A DNA stretch of 25,626 bases, taken from Dipylidium caninum. Lineage: Eukaryota; Platyhelminthes; Cestoda; Cyclophyllidea; Dipylidiidae. The notes beneath the pieces are model-generated. The model saw nothing but the letters and a program-made list of their open reading frames with translations, was not told the origin of the DNA and did not search any database. Made by a program: the position numbers and the translations under genes. The DNA lies in NCBI GenBank assembly GCA_017562135.1, contig QEYB01001588.1, positions 1-25,626 of the forward strand, in the 5' to 3' direction. The first letter of the stretch is position 1. Every line of letters starts with the position of its first letter. Below, in pieces: positions 10,906 to 20,136 of this stretch.

Positions 10906-11275
10906 TTAGCCCTCCGCCCATTCCGGCGTAGGTGCAGAGTTGCCCATGGTGCGAATGCGGTCGGAAAAGACCGGATTGTGGAGGGGAGACAGGTACAAGT
11001 CGGGGAGGTTGGCGACTGAAGAAAGCGAAGTGCCCACGGCTAAACACGAGAAGAAACAGAACGGAGTTGTGAGGGATGGGCGAGGTAGAAGCGAAAAAAT
11101 TGTTTTTCAGGTAGACGACAACGCGGGAGAGAATGCGAAATGAAGACAGAACGGTGCGCCTCGAGACGAAGGGTGAAGGCGACGAGGGCTGGAGAGTCTC
11201 AGCACGTCGCGACGAAGGCCGACGCAGACGCAGACGAGGCGACCGAGGTTGACGATGACAGTTAGACTGAGACAT
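10906..11275 (-). CDS. Possible small membrane protein, unrecognised, frame-broken
   Basis: A start MSQSN at 11275 is followed, one frame over, by the hydrophobic run LTVIVNLGRLVCVCVG. The middle of the gene is uncertain. It then continues with RVVVYLKNNF and a second hydrophobic run, SVLFLLV plus LAVGTSLSSVANL. A hydrophilic tail (DLYLSPLHNPVFSDRIRTMG) follows, with a stop at 10906-10908. The breaks resemble those of the array genes. The W-x-C loop and LTAGLL are absent, so I cannot place it in the 4TM family. It lies between 4TM-4 and the next unit and has the same orientation. It may instead be an exon of a larger gene or a relic. Confidence 0.3.
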
Positions 11276-11361
11276 GCTCCTCGACGACTCCAGCGTGGCA
11301 CGCCGTGCCTGCTCTGCACATGCGGTTCAGTGCGGTAGCCGAGCCCCCCATTAGACCCAAC

Positions 11362-11396
11362 GGCGCGCGCGCGTGTGTGTGTGTGTGTGTGTGTGT
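11362..11396. repeat. (GC)n(GT)n microsatellite
   Basis: Alternating GC then GT dinucleotides, a purine-pyrimidine tract of the kind that can adopt Z-DNA. Confidence 0.9.
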
Positions 11397-12732
11397 TGGG
11401 GGTTAGTGTGGGTCTCCCCATTTCCCCTAATGTGTGCTGGCCGTGCTCTTGGGCCAGTCTGCCTGGGCGTTCAGCTTCCCCAGGGCACGGTGGGCTGAGC
11501 GTGTGGCTTGACCTCTGCGGAGGCGGGGATGGCCGGGTCTTGCACCCCCCAGTCTGCGGGTGTGTGGACGAGGATGTGCAAGGCGTGTAGGACGGGGAGG
11601 AGGGCGTCAGCTCAGTGGGTCGTGTGACGCCGCGTCTGGCTGCTCGCCTCTCCAGCGGGGCCACCCTCGGGCCCAGGCGTATCCAGGGCTCGTGCACTCT
11701 CGAGTGCCCTGTTGTCATGGCCACGTGCGTGCGTGAGTGCGTGCGTGTGAGTGTGTGAGTAAGTGAGTGTGTACTGGAACCGAGGTAGCTTTGCCGCTAT
11801 TCCGTGGTGTCGGGCTCCTTTGGTCTATTTGCGAAGGTAGTCCCCCTCCTCGCTGTCAGGCTGCGTGGGCAGAGGGCGCGGCTGTGGTCTGGCGGCGGTG
11901 AGGCGGGGCGGTCGCTTTCTCGAGTCTAAGGCCTCGGCGGAGTCGGGGTGCGCATTTGCCTGGCAGCGGTGGATGCATCCCCCTCCGTGTTGGTGCACGG
12001 GTTGGCCAGCCGTCAGTGTCCGAGGTCTGTCCACCGTCGGCGGGTGCCCCGCGGGGCTGGAACCGGTGTCGGGGAGGTCGGCTTTGTGTCTCTTCTCTTG
12101 TGGCCGTGGGGCTGCCACGTGTTCGCCGCCTCGCCGTCTTGCCCGTACGGGGACTGACCGCTTCTGCGTCGGGCCCGCGGTTCGCCTCGGCGTTGCCGCG
12201 CGCGGGTTTGTGCACGCCTAAAAGCGCGTGGCTGCCTAGTGTTGCCCTCTGGGTGTTGTGGGTGCAGTTGCCGATCGTGCAGAGTCTGTCCTCTCTCCTT
12301 CCCCCGTGCTCCCCACGGGTGGCAATCGCCTGTCTTCCCGGCGTGATCGGTGGGGTTTCGGCCTTGGAAACAACATCGCAATCTTTACTTACCGGCGCCT
12401 CTTTGAGCCTCTGGGCCCGACGGTGGTCAGCGTTTTTCGAACTCAACTGTTCGCACATGCGCATTGGATGGTGTCGGCGTTGAAGTCGCCAAGAATGCGG
12501 TTCTCCCTGACGCAAAAAGACTTCATCCCCCATGGTTGAACCACGTGTTCTGTGGGGAACTCGGCCGCCCACTTTCACACACACACGTGCTGAGGATGTC
12601 GAGCAGAGGGGGGAGAAGGCGAGCAGCGCGTCCACACTGCCGGGACAAAACTGAACCCCTACGCTCTTGCCAGTTTCTTAAAACTAATTTTCTAGCCTCG
12701 CCACGTGTTGGGTCGTTAAAAAAACAACTGAA

Positions 12733-12755
12733 CATCCATCCATCCATCCATCCAT
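12733..12755. repeat. (CATC)n microsatellite
   Basis: Five consecutive CATC units and a partial one, next to a short A run. Confidence 0.9.
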
Positions 12756-14297
12756 GCGCGATGTTCACTGTACTGTCCTCCGCTCTTTGCTGCTCGTTTG
12801 GACAATCGCTGCAGGCATCAGCGCATTGAGCTCGTCTCTGCAAATTCATTTGGAGTCCTCCGAAAGACGTGTTTGCCGACTTTGGTGGGCCCGCGGGTGG
12901 AGAGCCGCCCGAGTCCTTCTTTGTTGAGCGCGCCGAAAGGGCCGCAAAGCCCGAACTGGCGACCAAAGGCCTCGGCGGGGACAAAAAGCCCCACTCGCGG
13001 TGTGCCCGCCTCCCCATGAAGTTAGTGGGATGGTTGGGCCAAGCGGCGGCGGAGTCGAAGTGCGAGATCCGTCGCCTCGCACTCTGGAGCGGAGTATGGA
13101 CTCGCGGAGCTCCGGAGAGTCTGCTGGTGACGGTTTGGCCACGGGAATCGAGCGTTCGCGTAAAATCTCCCGCTTTCTTCCCCCGTACAGCAACTTGGAA
13201 AAACCCCAGAATTTGTGCCACGGGTTTGGTAAATCCTCATTCGTTCCTCCAAAGGCATGTGGCTTTGCCAACTCTTGTGGCGTTCATTTACGCTGGAAGA
13301 AGATTTTCGCAAGCTTGGGGGAGAAAAGGGTGCAAACTTGTTAGGCAAATTGGCGAAACGCTCCCCATGCCTGGCATGGGAAAGTGCTCTCGTGCTCGTG
13401 GAGGAAATGCGCCTCACCCCTGGGGGCGTGTGGCTCCCCTCTGCCCACGAAGGTGTGGAGGCGGTCACCGAGAGCGTCGCACCTCTCAACCAAGGCGTGT
13501 GTCCTGGCGTCAACTCCTCGGGCCCGTGGCATTTCGACAGCGTTTCTGCAAACACCGCACAAACGCCCGCTATGCTGCCGTGGCCGCTTGCCTCGGGGCT
13601 CGAGACAGGGACAGAGTGGCCACAACCAGCGCCTTCATCGTGGCCTGTGGGGGGGCACTTGGTTGGGAATCATGAAAGACCGTGGCCCGCCTCGGTTCGG
13701 CCAGCGGGGCCTCGCAGCCCTTCGTCGCCGGAGTCGCCTCTAACAATCCAAATCACGCCGCTTCTTGCCCATCTAACGAGGAGGCGTCCATCACTCCTCG
13801 GCGAAGTGGGGACGACGGGGGGGATGAGGAAGAGCAGGCACCCTTGATGGTCCGCGACCTCCACCGCACGGCCACACAACTGCCTCACTTGGGCGGGTCG
13901 AATTCGCCGCTGCGACCACGGTGACAGCGTCACGGTGCTCGGAACGCCTCTTCGAGCTGCGCCGGCGACTGTGGCTGGCATGTCCATTTGGCGCACCGCT
14001 CACTCGGACCTCCGCCGCTACTCGCGGCACGCCGACGCCCGGCCCGACGAGTGTTCCGACGGAGGCATTGACAGCTACTGGTGGATCGCAGGGCGAAGCA
14101 GCTGCCGGGTTGGGGGTGCACGTGAGGAATATGCATTTCCAGGTTCGCCCTCTGCCCCCTGCCCCCTCTCGCCCCGCCTTGCTCTTCGGCTACCTAATAG
14201 CGACTCGAGGAGGGAGAAATAGGGGGACTGGCGATAAATTGGTACGGTGACCACGACGCAGACGTGGAGTCAATGGCTCAGCAAGCTTTTTCTCCTT

Positions 14298-14738
14298 TCA
14301 CCCACCAACCGTGACAACCGCCACCGCCAATACTGACGCCAACACGGAAAATGCCGACTACCAGGGCCGTGCATCGCCGTGACCGACGTGAACCATATTG
14401 AAAGTCGAACCTGAGTCGACAACTCCTCTTTCGGCCGGATGAAGCTGGTCAGGCCAGGAGTACTGTCGCTGCTAGGTCCACACAACAATTCGATGCGCTT
14501 TTTAAGTTGTAGCCCTACAAGGAAAAGTGTATGCGAGTACAGAGGAAGAGATCTTCACAGACAGAAGCGTCAGGAGGGATAAATCCACCCCGCCGATCGT
14601 GTTGGCGCTCTGGACAACGTCGGAGCGCCTGGCTCTGTCCGAATCGGGTACGCAGGGGACCAAAGGCCACACGCAGGTGCTACTGCGGCCAAACGGATCC
14701 ATCCTCTTGAGGGGGGGCGCAGGTAGTGGCGACGCCAT
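14298..14738 (-). pseudogene. Possible degraded 4TM-family copy
   Basis: On the minus strand I see, in shifting frames, CVWPLVPC, then a hydrophobic run (GVDLSLLTLLSVKISSSVLAYTF). After a long polar stretch comes SIWFTSVTAM, comparable in position to LWSPFIATIAM, followed by ALVVGIF and VLASVLAVAVVTVGG before a TGA at 14298-14300. The order hydrophobic-polar-W-hydrophobic and the orientation fit the array. However, no TM1 plus W-x-C loop can be read, and the alignment needs several frame moves and extra sequence. It could equally be chance hydrophobicity. Confidence 0.2.
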
Positions 14739-15764
14739 CCCCTACTGCACGTTGAAGTCGGCCTCCAGCCAAAGCAGCAGGACTGTGTTGAGTGGGCGAG
14801 AGAGAAAGAGACTCGCGCAGTTCTCTCTGAAACTCCGTACCTTGGACCAACTTTTGAGAGCCTTTCCATACTCTCCCAGAAAGCTCACACCATGCCCTAC
14901 ACTCTCTGCTGTCACAGGGTTCTCCTGAACTGTCCGTTCATTGATTTGGCGCAACGTCTATCCTCCTTAGAGGTATCAGCGCCCCTCAGGCGGCACGGTG
15001 GGTCCACGTGCCGAGTCTACCCATTCCCCTGTACCCGTCGCATCCGCCTAGCGCATTGAGGACAGGGGCAAAACGCAGTACACGTCGCTACGGTAAAGAC
15101 TTGTTTCAACACGAGCGCAGTATAAAAAAAATCCGGCACGCTGTTGAGGTCGCGGTCGCGGTCGCGCACTCATCCGCACACGAAAGCCTCTTCCTTCACC
15201 AACCGACTGGAGTCGGGTGATGCTGACTCAACTGCCACACACGGGCCAAATTTTGCAGTTGCTCCTCGGGCTGCGGGCCTCGGGAGCACAGAGCTTTCAA
15301 CGCCCGGCATGTGGGAGGTTGCCACACCTCCTCACCACGTAGCCCTCTCTGCAAGCCCTTCTACTAACGCTTGTCAGTAGTATATCTCGCGTCTTCGACG
15401 TTATTCTATTGGTGCGGCTGCTCTTCTCCCCACCTGCCCCACACACCCGCGCCGCATTCTCTCCCCACCGACGCGTGTTATGACGAAGCAGCACGGCAGG
15501 GCACTCGACTGGGGCGACAAGGAGCTGTGGGAGCGAGGGGGGGGGGACTGCCCCAAGAGACCCCAGCTCCCGGTCTCCGTCCCCGTCCCTGTCCCCGCCG
15601 TTCGCCCCCTCTTCCGACCCCCCCTTCCTCCACCTGGCCCCTTCGCCCGACGTGGGTCTGAGTGAGACGAAGAGGACCGCCTCGAGGCTTCCGTCACACA
15701 AGCCCACGGCAGTCCCGAGACCGCCTTCTCCCGGGATGGAAAAAAACAGACGCATGGAGACGCC
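14739..15764. other. Intergenic region downstream of 4TM-5
   Basis: No gene is supportable. A short GGTCGC repeat lies at about 15150-15166, and a G run precedes CCGTCCC-type repeats at 15535-15600. The minus-strand frame 15297-16049 runs into the 4TM-5 coding sequence out of frame and is a shadow. Confidence 0.4.
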
Positions 15765-15770
15765 TTTATT
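15765..15770 (-). other. Poly(A) signal of 4TM-5
   Basis: AATAAAGGC on the minus strand about 100 bases past the 4TM-5 stop. The same extended string occurs after 4TM-7. Confidence 0.6.
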
Positions 15771-15870
15771 CGCGGTAAACCGCAGGGGAAAATGAAAGTC
15801 GGCGGGCGGGAAAGCGGCCACACGGGTTGGCGATGTGAGTGGGGGGAGGGGGGGGCGAGACGAGTGGCAG

Positions 15871-16314
15871 TCACGGCGCCCTGGCGGTTGAAACCTCGGC
15901 GACTGGCGCCTTGCAGCTGTGCCATTTGACCAGATCGAAGAGAAGCATCGCGGCCACGATGATGGCAATGCTCGTCGCGACGGTGGCGATGAGAGGCGAC
16001 GTGGCGTCAACTCCAACAATGTAATTGAATATGCCTCCCATGCCCACACCGAGTGCCGCGGTGACCACGAGGAGCGCGACTAATCTGATCCACCGCCTCA
16101 CCAGACGGTTAAGATGGTGAAGAGGACAGCGGCAAGGAGGGTGAGGAGACCGGCAGTTAGGAGGAGGAAGCCCGTCGTTCTCGCGTTCGAAGCCGCGGGT
16201 GCAATCGGCGCTCCACACGGTGCCTCGGCACCCCCACCCACCGTAGCCGATGGCCACGAGGTAGAGGATCGCGGTCAGGTAGGCGAGGAATGCGTGTCCA
16301 ACGGAGGCTTTCAT
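15871..16314 (-). CDS. 4TM-5: small four-transmembrane protein, W-x-C-x8-C loop
   Basis: The start MKASVGHAF is preferred over an in-frame ATG four codons upstream because it matches the family N-terminal length. Segment 1 (AILYLVAIGY) leads into GGWGC and a second cysteine after eight residues (RGTVWSAD). A +1 move near 16188 gives TTGFLLLTAGLLTLLAAV, nearly the same as segment 2 of 4TM-2 (TTGALLLTAGLL). A second break near 16110 returns to the opening frame; here one missing base or two extra bases both work. Segment 3 follows RRWIRLVALL and ends in GGIFNYI. Segment 4 follows TSPLIATVATSI, where TSP replaces WSP, and ends in MLLFDLVKW. The tail is longer than in 4TM-2 (about 17 residues, ending STARAP, stop 15871-15873). 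A poly(A) signal follows. Function unknown. Confidence 0.75.
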   Translation of the reverse strand: MKASVGHAFLAYLTAILYLVAIGYGGWGCRGTVWSADCTRGFERENDGLPPPNCRSPHPPCRCPLHHLNRLVRRWIRLVALLVVTAALGVGMGGIFNYIVGVDATSPLIATVATSIAIIVAAMLLFDLVKWHSCKAPVAEVSTARAP

Positions 16315-16429
16315 CTCGTCCCACACGCGTTTCTTGATCGGCAGGCTGAAGAATTAGCTCAAACCGCGTCTAGGGGTGTGCGCGTATGGCGCGATTGTGG
16401 CAATAGTCACCTCGTCAACCTTGACCGCT

Positions 16430-16980
16430 CCGGTGCATTTGCTCACGACGCGTTGAGGGAGAGCCAATCTTCTGCACTGTGGCGCGCATGTGAGGGTTTA
16501 CTCTCGCAGGCACGCATCAATTGTCTCCGGGGTTGCATTCTGGAGCCCCTTGAGCGCCTGAGGCAGGAGTTGCTCTTCTGTTGGTATTAGGCTCAAGGAG
16601 GTTCAGTGGGTAGCGATTTGCGGCACCGTCTGATGAGGCGCGGGCCCAAATGCGGTTTTTTTAAGTTGCGTTCAACGCAGGGGAAATAAAAACAACCGCT
16701 GATGTGACATGTGGTGAAGGCCGGTAGAGGACAAAATGTCACTTGGCGAATGAAGGAATGCAGAAAGAGTGGAGAATAAAGTAGCTAGAGTAAACCAATA
16801 AACGACCTCTAAAAATGATCACCTGTGAGTGAACCAACAGATGGCCAAAGGAGCCAGCCAATGGTTGAGTGGATACGCCGGTGACCAATGGACCCACTCG
16901 GGTGGGTGGACCAATGAGCCAGTGTCCCGAAAATAAGTGACTTCGCCACGGCGTACCGCCTAACAGGTTGGTTACTATGG
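16430..16980. other. Upstream region of 4TM-5 with clustered CCAAT motifs
   Basis: CCAAT occurs on + at 16469, 16795, 16858, 16885 and 16911. The last three are spaced 27 and 26 bases apart in loosely repeated GACCAATGG-type sequence. No gene is supportable in the stretch. The cluster could serve 4TM-5 on the minus strand as a distal element or an unseen + transcript. Confidence 0.35.
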
Positions 16981-17272
16981 TAGTTCACTTGGTCTCTTTT
17001 AATTCGCCATCACCCCGCCCTCCCGCCATCTCAACCCAACGCCATTCCACACACCCTGCGAGATTTACTACTATCGTAAAATGGTTCAAATGGTTAACAT
17101 TACATCATTTGTGGAAAGTAGAGTTGCATTGCTACTTATGTTGAAGTAAGTAGCACCTGTGAGGGCAAAAGAAGCAGAGGAGATGAGGAGACGCGCAATT
17201 CGCCTGCGCACTGGACGCCGGACGAGGAGGATGTGGTTGCACAGACCGGGGTGACGGTATAAAGCACCAGTC

Positions 17273-17682
17273 TTACTGAAGGCCCTTGAAGATGTCGAAG
17301 ATGAGGATATGATAGCGAGGGCGATTGTAAGCGACATGCCGAATGTGGCGATGATGGGGCACCAGAAAACTATTGTTGCGACACATAATGGAAGACCCCG
17401 GCGACGGCCAGGATCGCCGCAATGGTGGGTTAAGGCGGCGGAGAGGTACTCGGCCCACGTCTCACGCAATGACCATGACCACGGTGAGGGTGATCGCGGC
17501 CGAAGAAGATAAGCAGGCCGGCGGTGATGAGGAGGATGCCGGTGACTTTGTTCACCTCATCCTTAATGCACAGAGGACTGAGTAAACTGTCCGGGCATTT
17601 CCAACTTCTATAGCCGACGGCGAGGAAGAAACAGTAGAGCAGCAAACGCCGCGACGACAACGTAGGCCACCTGACGATTCAT
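17273..17682 (-). CDS. 4TM-6: small four-transmembrane protein, W-x-C-x8-C loop
   Basis: The start MNRQVAYVVVAAF resembles MDRRIAYVIIAL of 4TM-2. A +1 move at CTGTTTCTTCC (near 17630) gives FFLAVGYRSWKC, and a second cysteine follows eight residues later (PDSLLSPL). Segment 2 reads VTGILLITAGLLIFF. After another move comes AITLTVVMVIA, then ETWAEYLSAAL, aligned with NWTEIVSTVV of 4TM-2. Segment 3 reads AAILAVAGVFHYV. The WSP motif appears as FWCPIIATFGMSL. Segment 4 ends in LIFDIFKGLQ and TAA (17273-17275). Five breaks in all; at least two are of the missing-base type, the rest +1. The shared blocks make the family assignment secure even though the exact sequence around 17390-17400 is not. 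Confidence 0.75.
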
Positions 17683-17730
17683 CGCACCTTTTGGCAGTCT
17701 GCAGACACCGAACCCCACTGAGTCCGTCGG

Positions 17731-17737
17731 TTAAATA
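17731..17737 (-). promoter_or_regulatory. TATA-like box of 4TM-6
   Basis: TATTTAA on the minus strand, about 50-55 bases upstream of the ATG at 17682. Confidence 0.5.
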
Positions 17738-17767
17738 GGCAAAGAGGAGTCATGTGCGCCGGTGCCC

Positions 17768-17772
17768 ATTGG
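17768..17772 (-). promoter_or_regulatory. CCAAT box of 4TM-6
   Basis: ACCAATG on the minus strand, 31 bases upstream of the TATA-like box. Confidence 0.5.
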
Positions 17773-17779
17773 TCTACGG

Positions 17780-18272
17780 ACTCTGTCAACCCTGTAAAAT
17801 GCCCCCCTCCTCAATTTCCCCCCGATTTTGAGCCATCAAACCTCGATAAAAACCCCGTCTCTTCGCCGGAGCTCCGCACACTCACGATAAACGCAAGAGG
17901 CCGTTAAATGTTGCTCTTCTACACATCGTCCAATCACGGCCCAGGCGAAGGTCGGGTGAATTCATGGAGGCTGTCAATCGGACTCGGGTGAAATGACGCC
18001 CGCTCACGCCGCGGCGGGATGCGGGGAGTGGGTAGGAGGAGGAGGAGGAGGGGGGGGTGAGGGGGCGGCAGACGATGTTGAGTGAATGCAGACAGGACGG
18101 TGGCTTGCACCTCCTCAAATACCAAGGCTACAGGTTTTCGACGCGGTGGTCGAGGTCTCGGCCACCTCAAATGGGGTGGAGGGGGGGGGCGGGGACGGGA
18201 GGAGGGAGGTTTTCGTCAAAATCGTCAGGACGAGTTCAGAAGCGTGCAGATGCAATCGTCAGGTCGTAAAGG
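17780..18272. other. Intergenic region upstream of 4TM-6
   Basis: No gene is supportable. Purine-rich GGA repeats lie at 18028-18067, and G runs occur near 18180-18190. The short + frames here differ only by frame over the G-rich sequence. Confidence 0.4.
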
Positions 18273-18278
18273 TTTATT
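18273..18278 (-). other. AATAAA hexamer, possible 3' end of a minus-strand transcript
   Basis: AATAAA on the minus strand. An open frame from 18516 ends here with its TAA inside the hexamer (GAATAAA). Whether a gene precedes it is uncertain. Confidence 0.3.
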
Positions 18279-19111
18279 CGTGACAAGCCAAGCGCTGTTC
18301 CCAGCCGGGGGGCGGGGTTGATCGTTCCAACAAAATCACATCTCCCTTCGGACAGAGGAAATCGACATTTCGTGGCAAGCAGGCCTCGAGTGAACGCGCC
18401 TCCTCGTCCCCTTCCGGTGGACGTCGCGCGTACCCACTCGGCTGGCCTTGTCCTCGTCTTGCAAAAACTGAGGACTCGCGAGAGAGAGAGAGAGAGAATG
18501 AGGAATGGCATCGCACCGGTTCGGGGGCGGGTTCTGTGGGGGGGAGGCAGAGGCGGAGGAAGGGGCGAAGACGTAGGGGTCTGAGAAACCAATTTCAAGC
18601 CTCACAGAGTCGCGTTGACAGAAAAATCGGCGGAGAGACGGGGCGCACAAAAGGCACAAAAGCAGACGACGTGGTGGTTGAGGTTTGGCGCAAAGGGGGA
18701 GGAGAGAGGGTTTGGCGGATGGGAAATTAAGCTGGGACCATAAAACACCCGCGGTTTGTATGGTGCTCAGAGGGGTGAAGGCGGAGACCTCCCGGCGAGG
18801 GAGGAAGTAAGGTTTTGAAATGAAATTATCATCAACCAATTAAACAACTCACAAGGGTGAAACAGTTTGGAGAGGAGTTAATGAGGCGGGTTTGGAGATG
18901 TGAGGGGCTGGCGGGGGCGGCGGAGGGGAACGAATGCGTCAGGGCAGAGGCGACGGAACGCCGACGCACTCGAGGAGCGGGAAGCGAGTCCCCGAGGCAG
19001 TTGGAATGGGAGAAAAACGGCGTTCCCGATCCCACGAGGCATTTTCGCCCACTCGAACTCGCGTGGCGCCGTTTCCTCGTCCTTCTTCGCCAATGCACCA
19101 CGTTGCAGGCA
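18279..19111. other. Region upstream of the 18273 hexamer, coding status open
   Basis: Minus-strand frames 18336-18839 and 18274-18516 are open. The second contains a plausible-looking run (NVDFLCPKGDVILLER), but no family motif. A (GA)n tract lies at 18479-18497. I do not call a gene. Confidence 0.35.
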
Positions 19112-19550
19112 GGAGAGGCGCTTCACCTGGTCGCCAGCCGCGGAGAGGATTCACGGGGAGGCCACGACGCCTCCGCCGTCCGGTGTGAGCGCCACGCGGT
19201 CGTCGCACTCAACTCGGGTGGTGCACACACACCACACACACACACACACACGCACAATCGATTGACAAGCGCCGCACTTGGCACTCTGACAGCGAGGCGC
19301 GAGTTTGACGGGACCGCAATTGAGGCGGCAGTTGGACACCCTCGTGTGAGCAGCTTGCGAGTGAAGCGTTTGTGCGGTGGTGGACGGCGGCGGCGGGCGG
19401 CGGGCGGCGGGCGGCGGGCGGCAGCACCGCTCGCTTGCGCGCTTGCTCCCGCTCGCCTGCTGCCCTCGGCGTTGGCGCCGGCTTGTGCCACCGCCGCGCG
19501 TCGCTGCCCCAGGCCACGGGGTGGGGAGGAGCCGCACTGCCTCGTCGGGC
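19112..19550. repeat. Left arm of a long inverted repeat flanking 4TM-7
   Basis: The reverse complement matches 20905-21353 over almost its whole length. Shared landmarks in order are GGAGAGGCGCTTCACCTGG, a CCGTCCGGTGTGAGCGCCACG block, a CA tract, CAATCGATTGACAAG, TTTGACGGGACCGCAATTGA, a GGCGGGC tract and CCACGGGGTGGGGAGGAG. Arms differ by substitutions and by tract lengths. The spacer is about 1.35 kb. Confidence 0.9.
19385..19422. repeat. (GGCGGGC)n tract in the left arm
   Basis: Imperfect GGCGGGC units. The right arm carries the complementary CCGCCGCC tract at about 21035-21065, with a different length. Confidence 0.85.
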
Positions 19551-20064
19551 CACGAGGGAGGTTCCCCGTGAAGCCTCCGGGACCCGCATCACCTTCCGAC
19601 GGATGCGCATCTGCTCGCGTTCCCAGTCTCCCAGCCCCGTCATCGGATCTCTCGCTCCATCCGCACCTCCTCCCTCTGCTCCCGTTGCGGCTGCCGCCCC
19701 ACACCGCCAACCCCCCCCCTCCTCCCTCCACAGCTCCCTCGAGGCCACTCTTTCGCCCTCGCCCTCGCCGCCCCCGTTTCTACCCTCCCCGCTCTCCCCC
19801 CTCCCAACGGCTCACACATTCCCGCAAATGCCTCCGTGACAGACGCTTGGCGGACCCGAGCGGCCTCTAAGAGACACGGGGGAGTCTTCCGCCGCCACCG
19901 ACTGGTTGCCGGGCGTGGCAGCGCCTCGGCGGAGACAAGGAGGCAGAGCGTCGAAAAGCCCGGTGTGGTCCTCCCCCCTCCGCTCTTTCCTGTCCCCAGG
20001 GGTGACCACATTCGCGCGCTTCGGCCTCGCCGGAGGTGAGAACGCATTAAACCAAAAACAAGCC
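19551..20064. other. Spacer between the left repeat arm and the 4TM-7 3' end
   Basis: Pyrimidine-rich and proline-coding by composition, with no motif I recognise. A 337-codon + frame crosses the left arm into this stretch, but the repeat and GC bias explain it. Confidence 0.4.
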
Positions 20065-20070
20065 TTTATT
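20065..20070 (-). other. Poly(A) signal of 4TM-7
   Basis: AATAAAGGC on the minus strand, 67 bases past the 4TM-7 stop. Confidence 0.65.
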
Positions 20071-20136
20071 TCTAAAGGCGGCTGCGATGTGGAAAGGCGA
20101 AGAGGGGGGGGAGGGGGAACTGCCGCCTATATTTTG

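Larger units (their letters stand above)
11276..14297. other. GC-rich 3-kb region without a firm gene
   Basis: This is the largest gap in the array. It contains a (GT)n tract at 11362-11396, GTGC/GTGA-rich sequence at about 11731-11770, and a CATC array at 12733-12755. Long frames overlap on both strands: 11856-12635 (-), 12523-13221 (-), 12869-13675 (+) and 13257-13847 (+). They are mutually overlapping, rich in R, G, P and A, and carry no motif I can name, so composition explains most of them. The + strand segment 13682-13924, with an acidic run (DDGGDEEEQAP), looks most protein-like. The minus strand at 12473-12496 reads ILGDFNAD, discussed as a finding. Confidence 0.4.

Noticed and set aside
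11856..12635. 259-codon minus-strand frame
   Set aside because: Arg/Thr/Pro-rich with no motif, and several overlapping frames of similar length; the one suggestive motif (ILGDFNAD) lies in a different frame.
17080..17095. tRNA B-box-like GGTTCAAATG
   Set aside because: The sequence does not match a B box fully and no cloverleaf or A box is nearby.
18857..19870. 337-codon + frame
   Set aside because: It crosses the GC-rich inverted repeat arm and CA tract, has biased R/P/A composition, and has equally long frames on the other strand.
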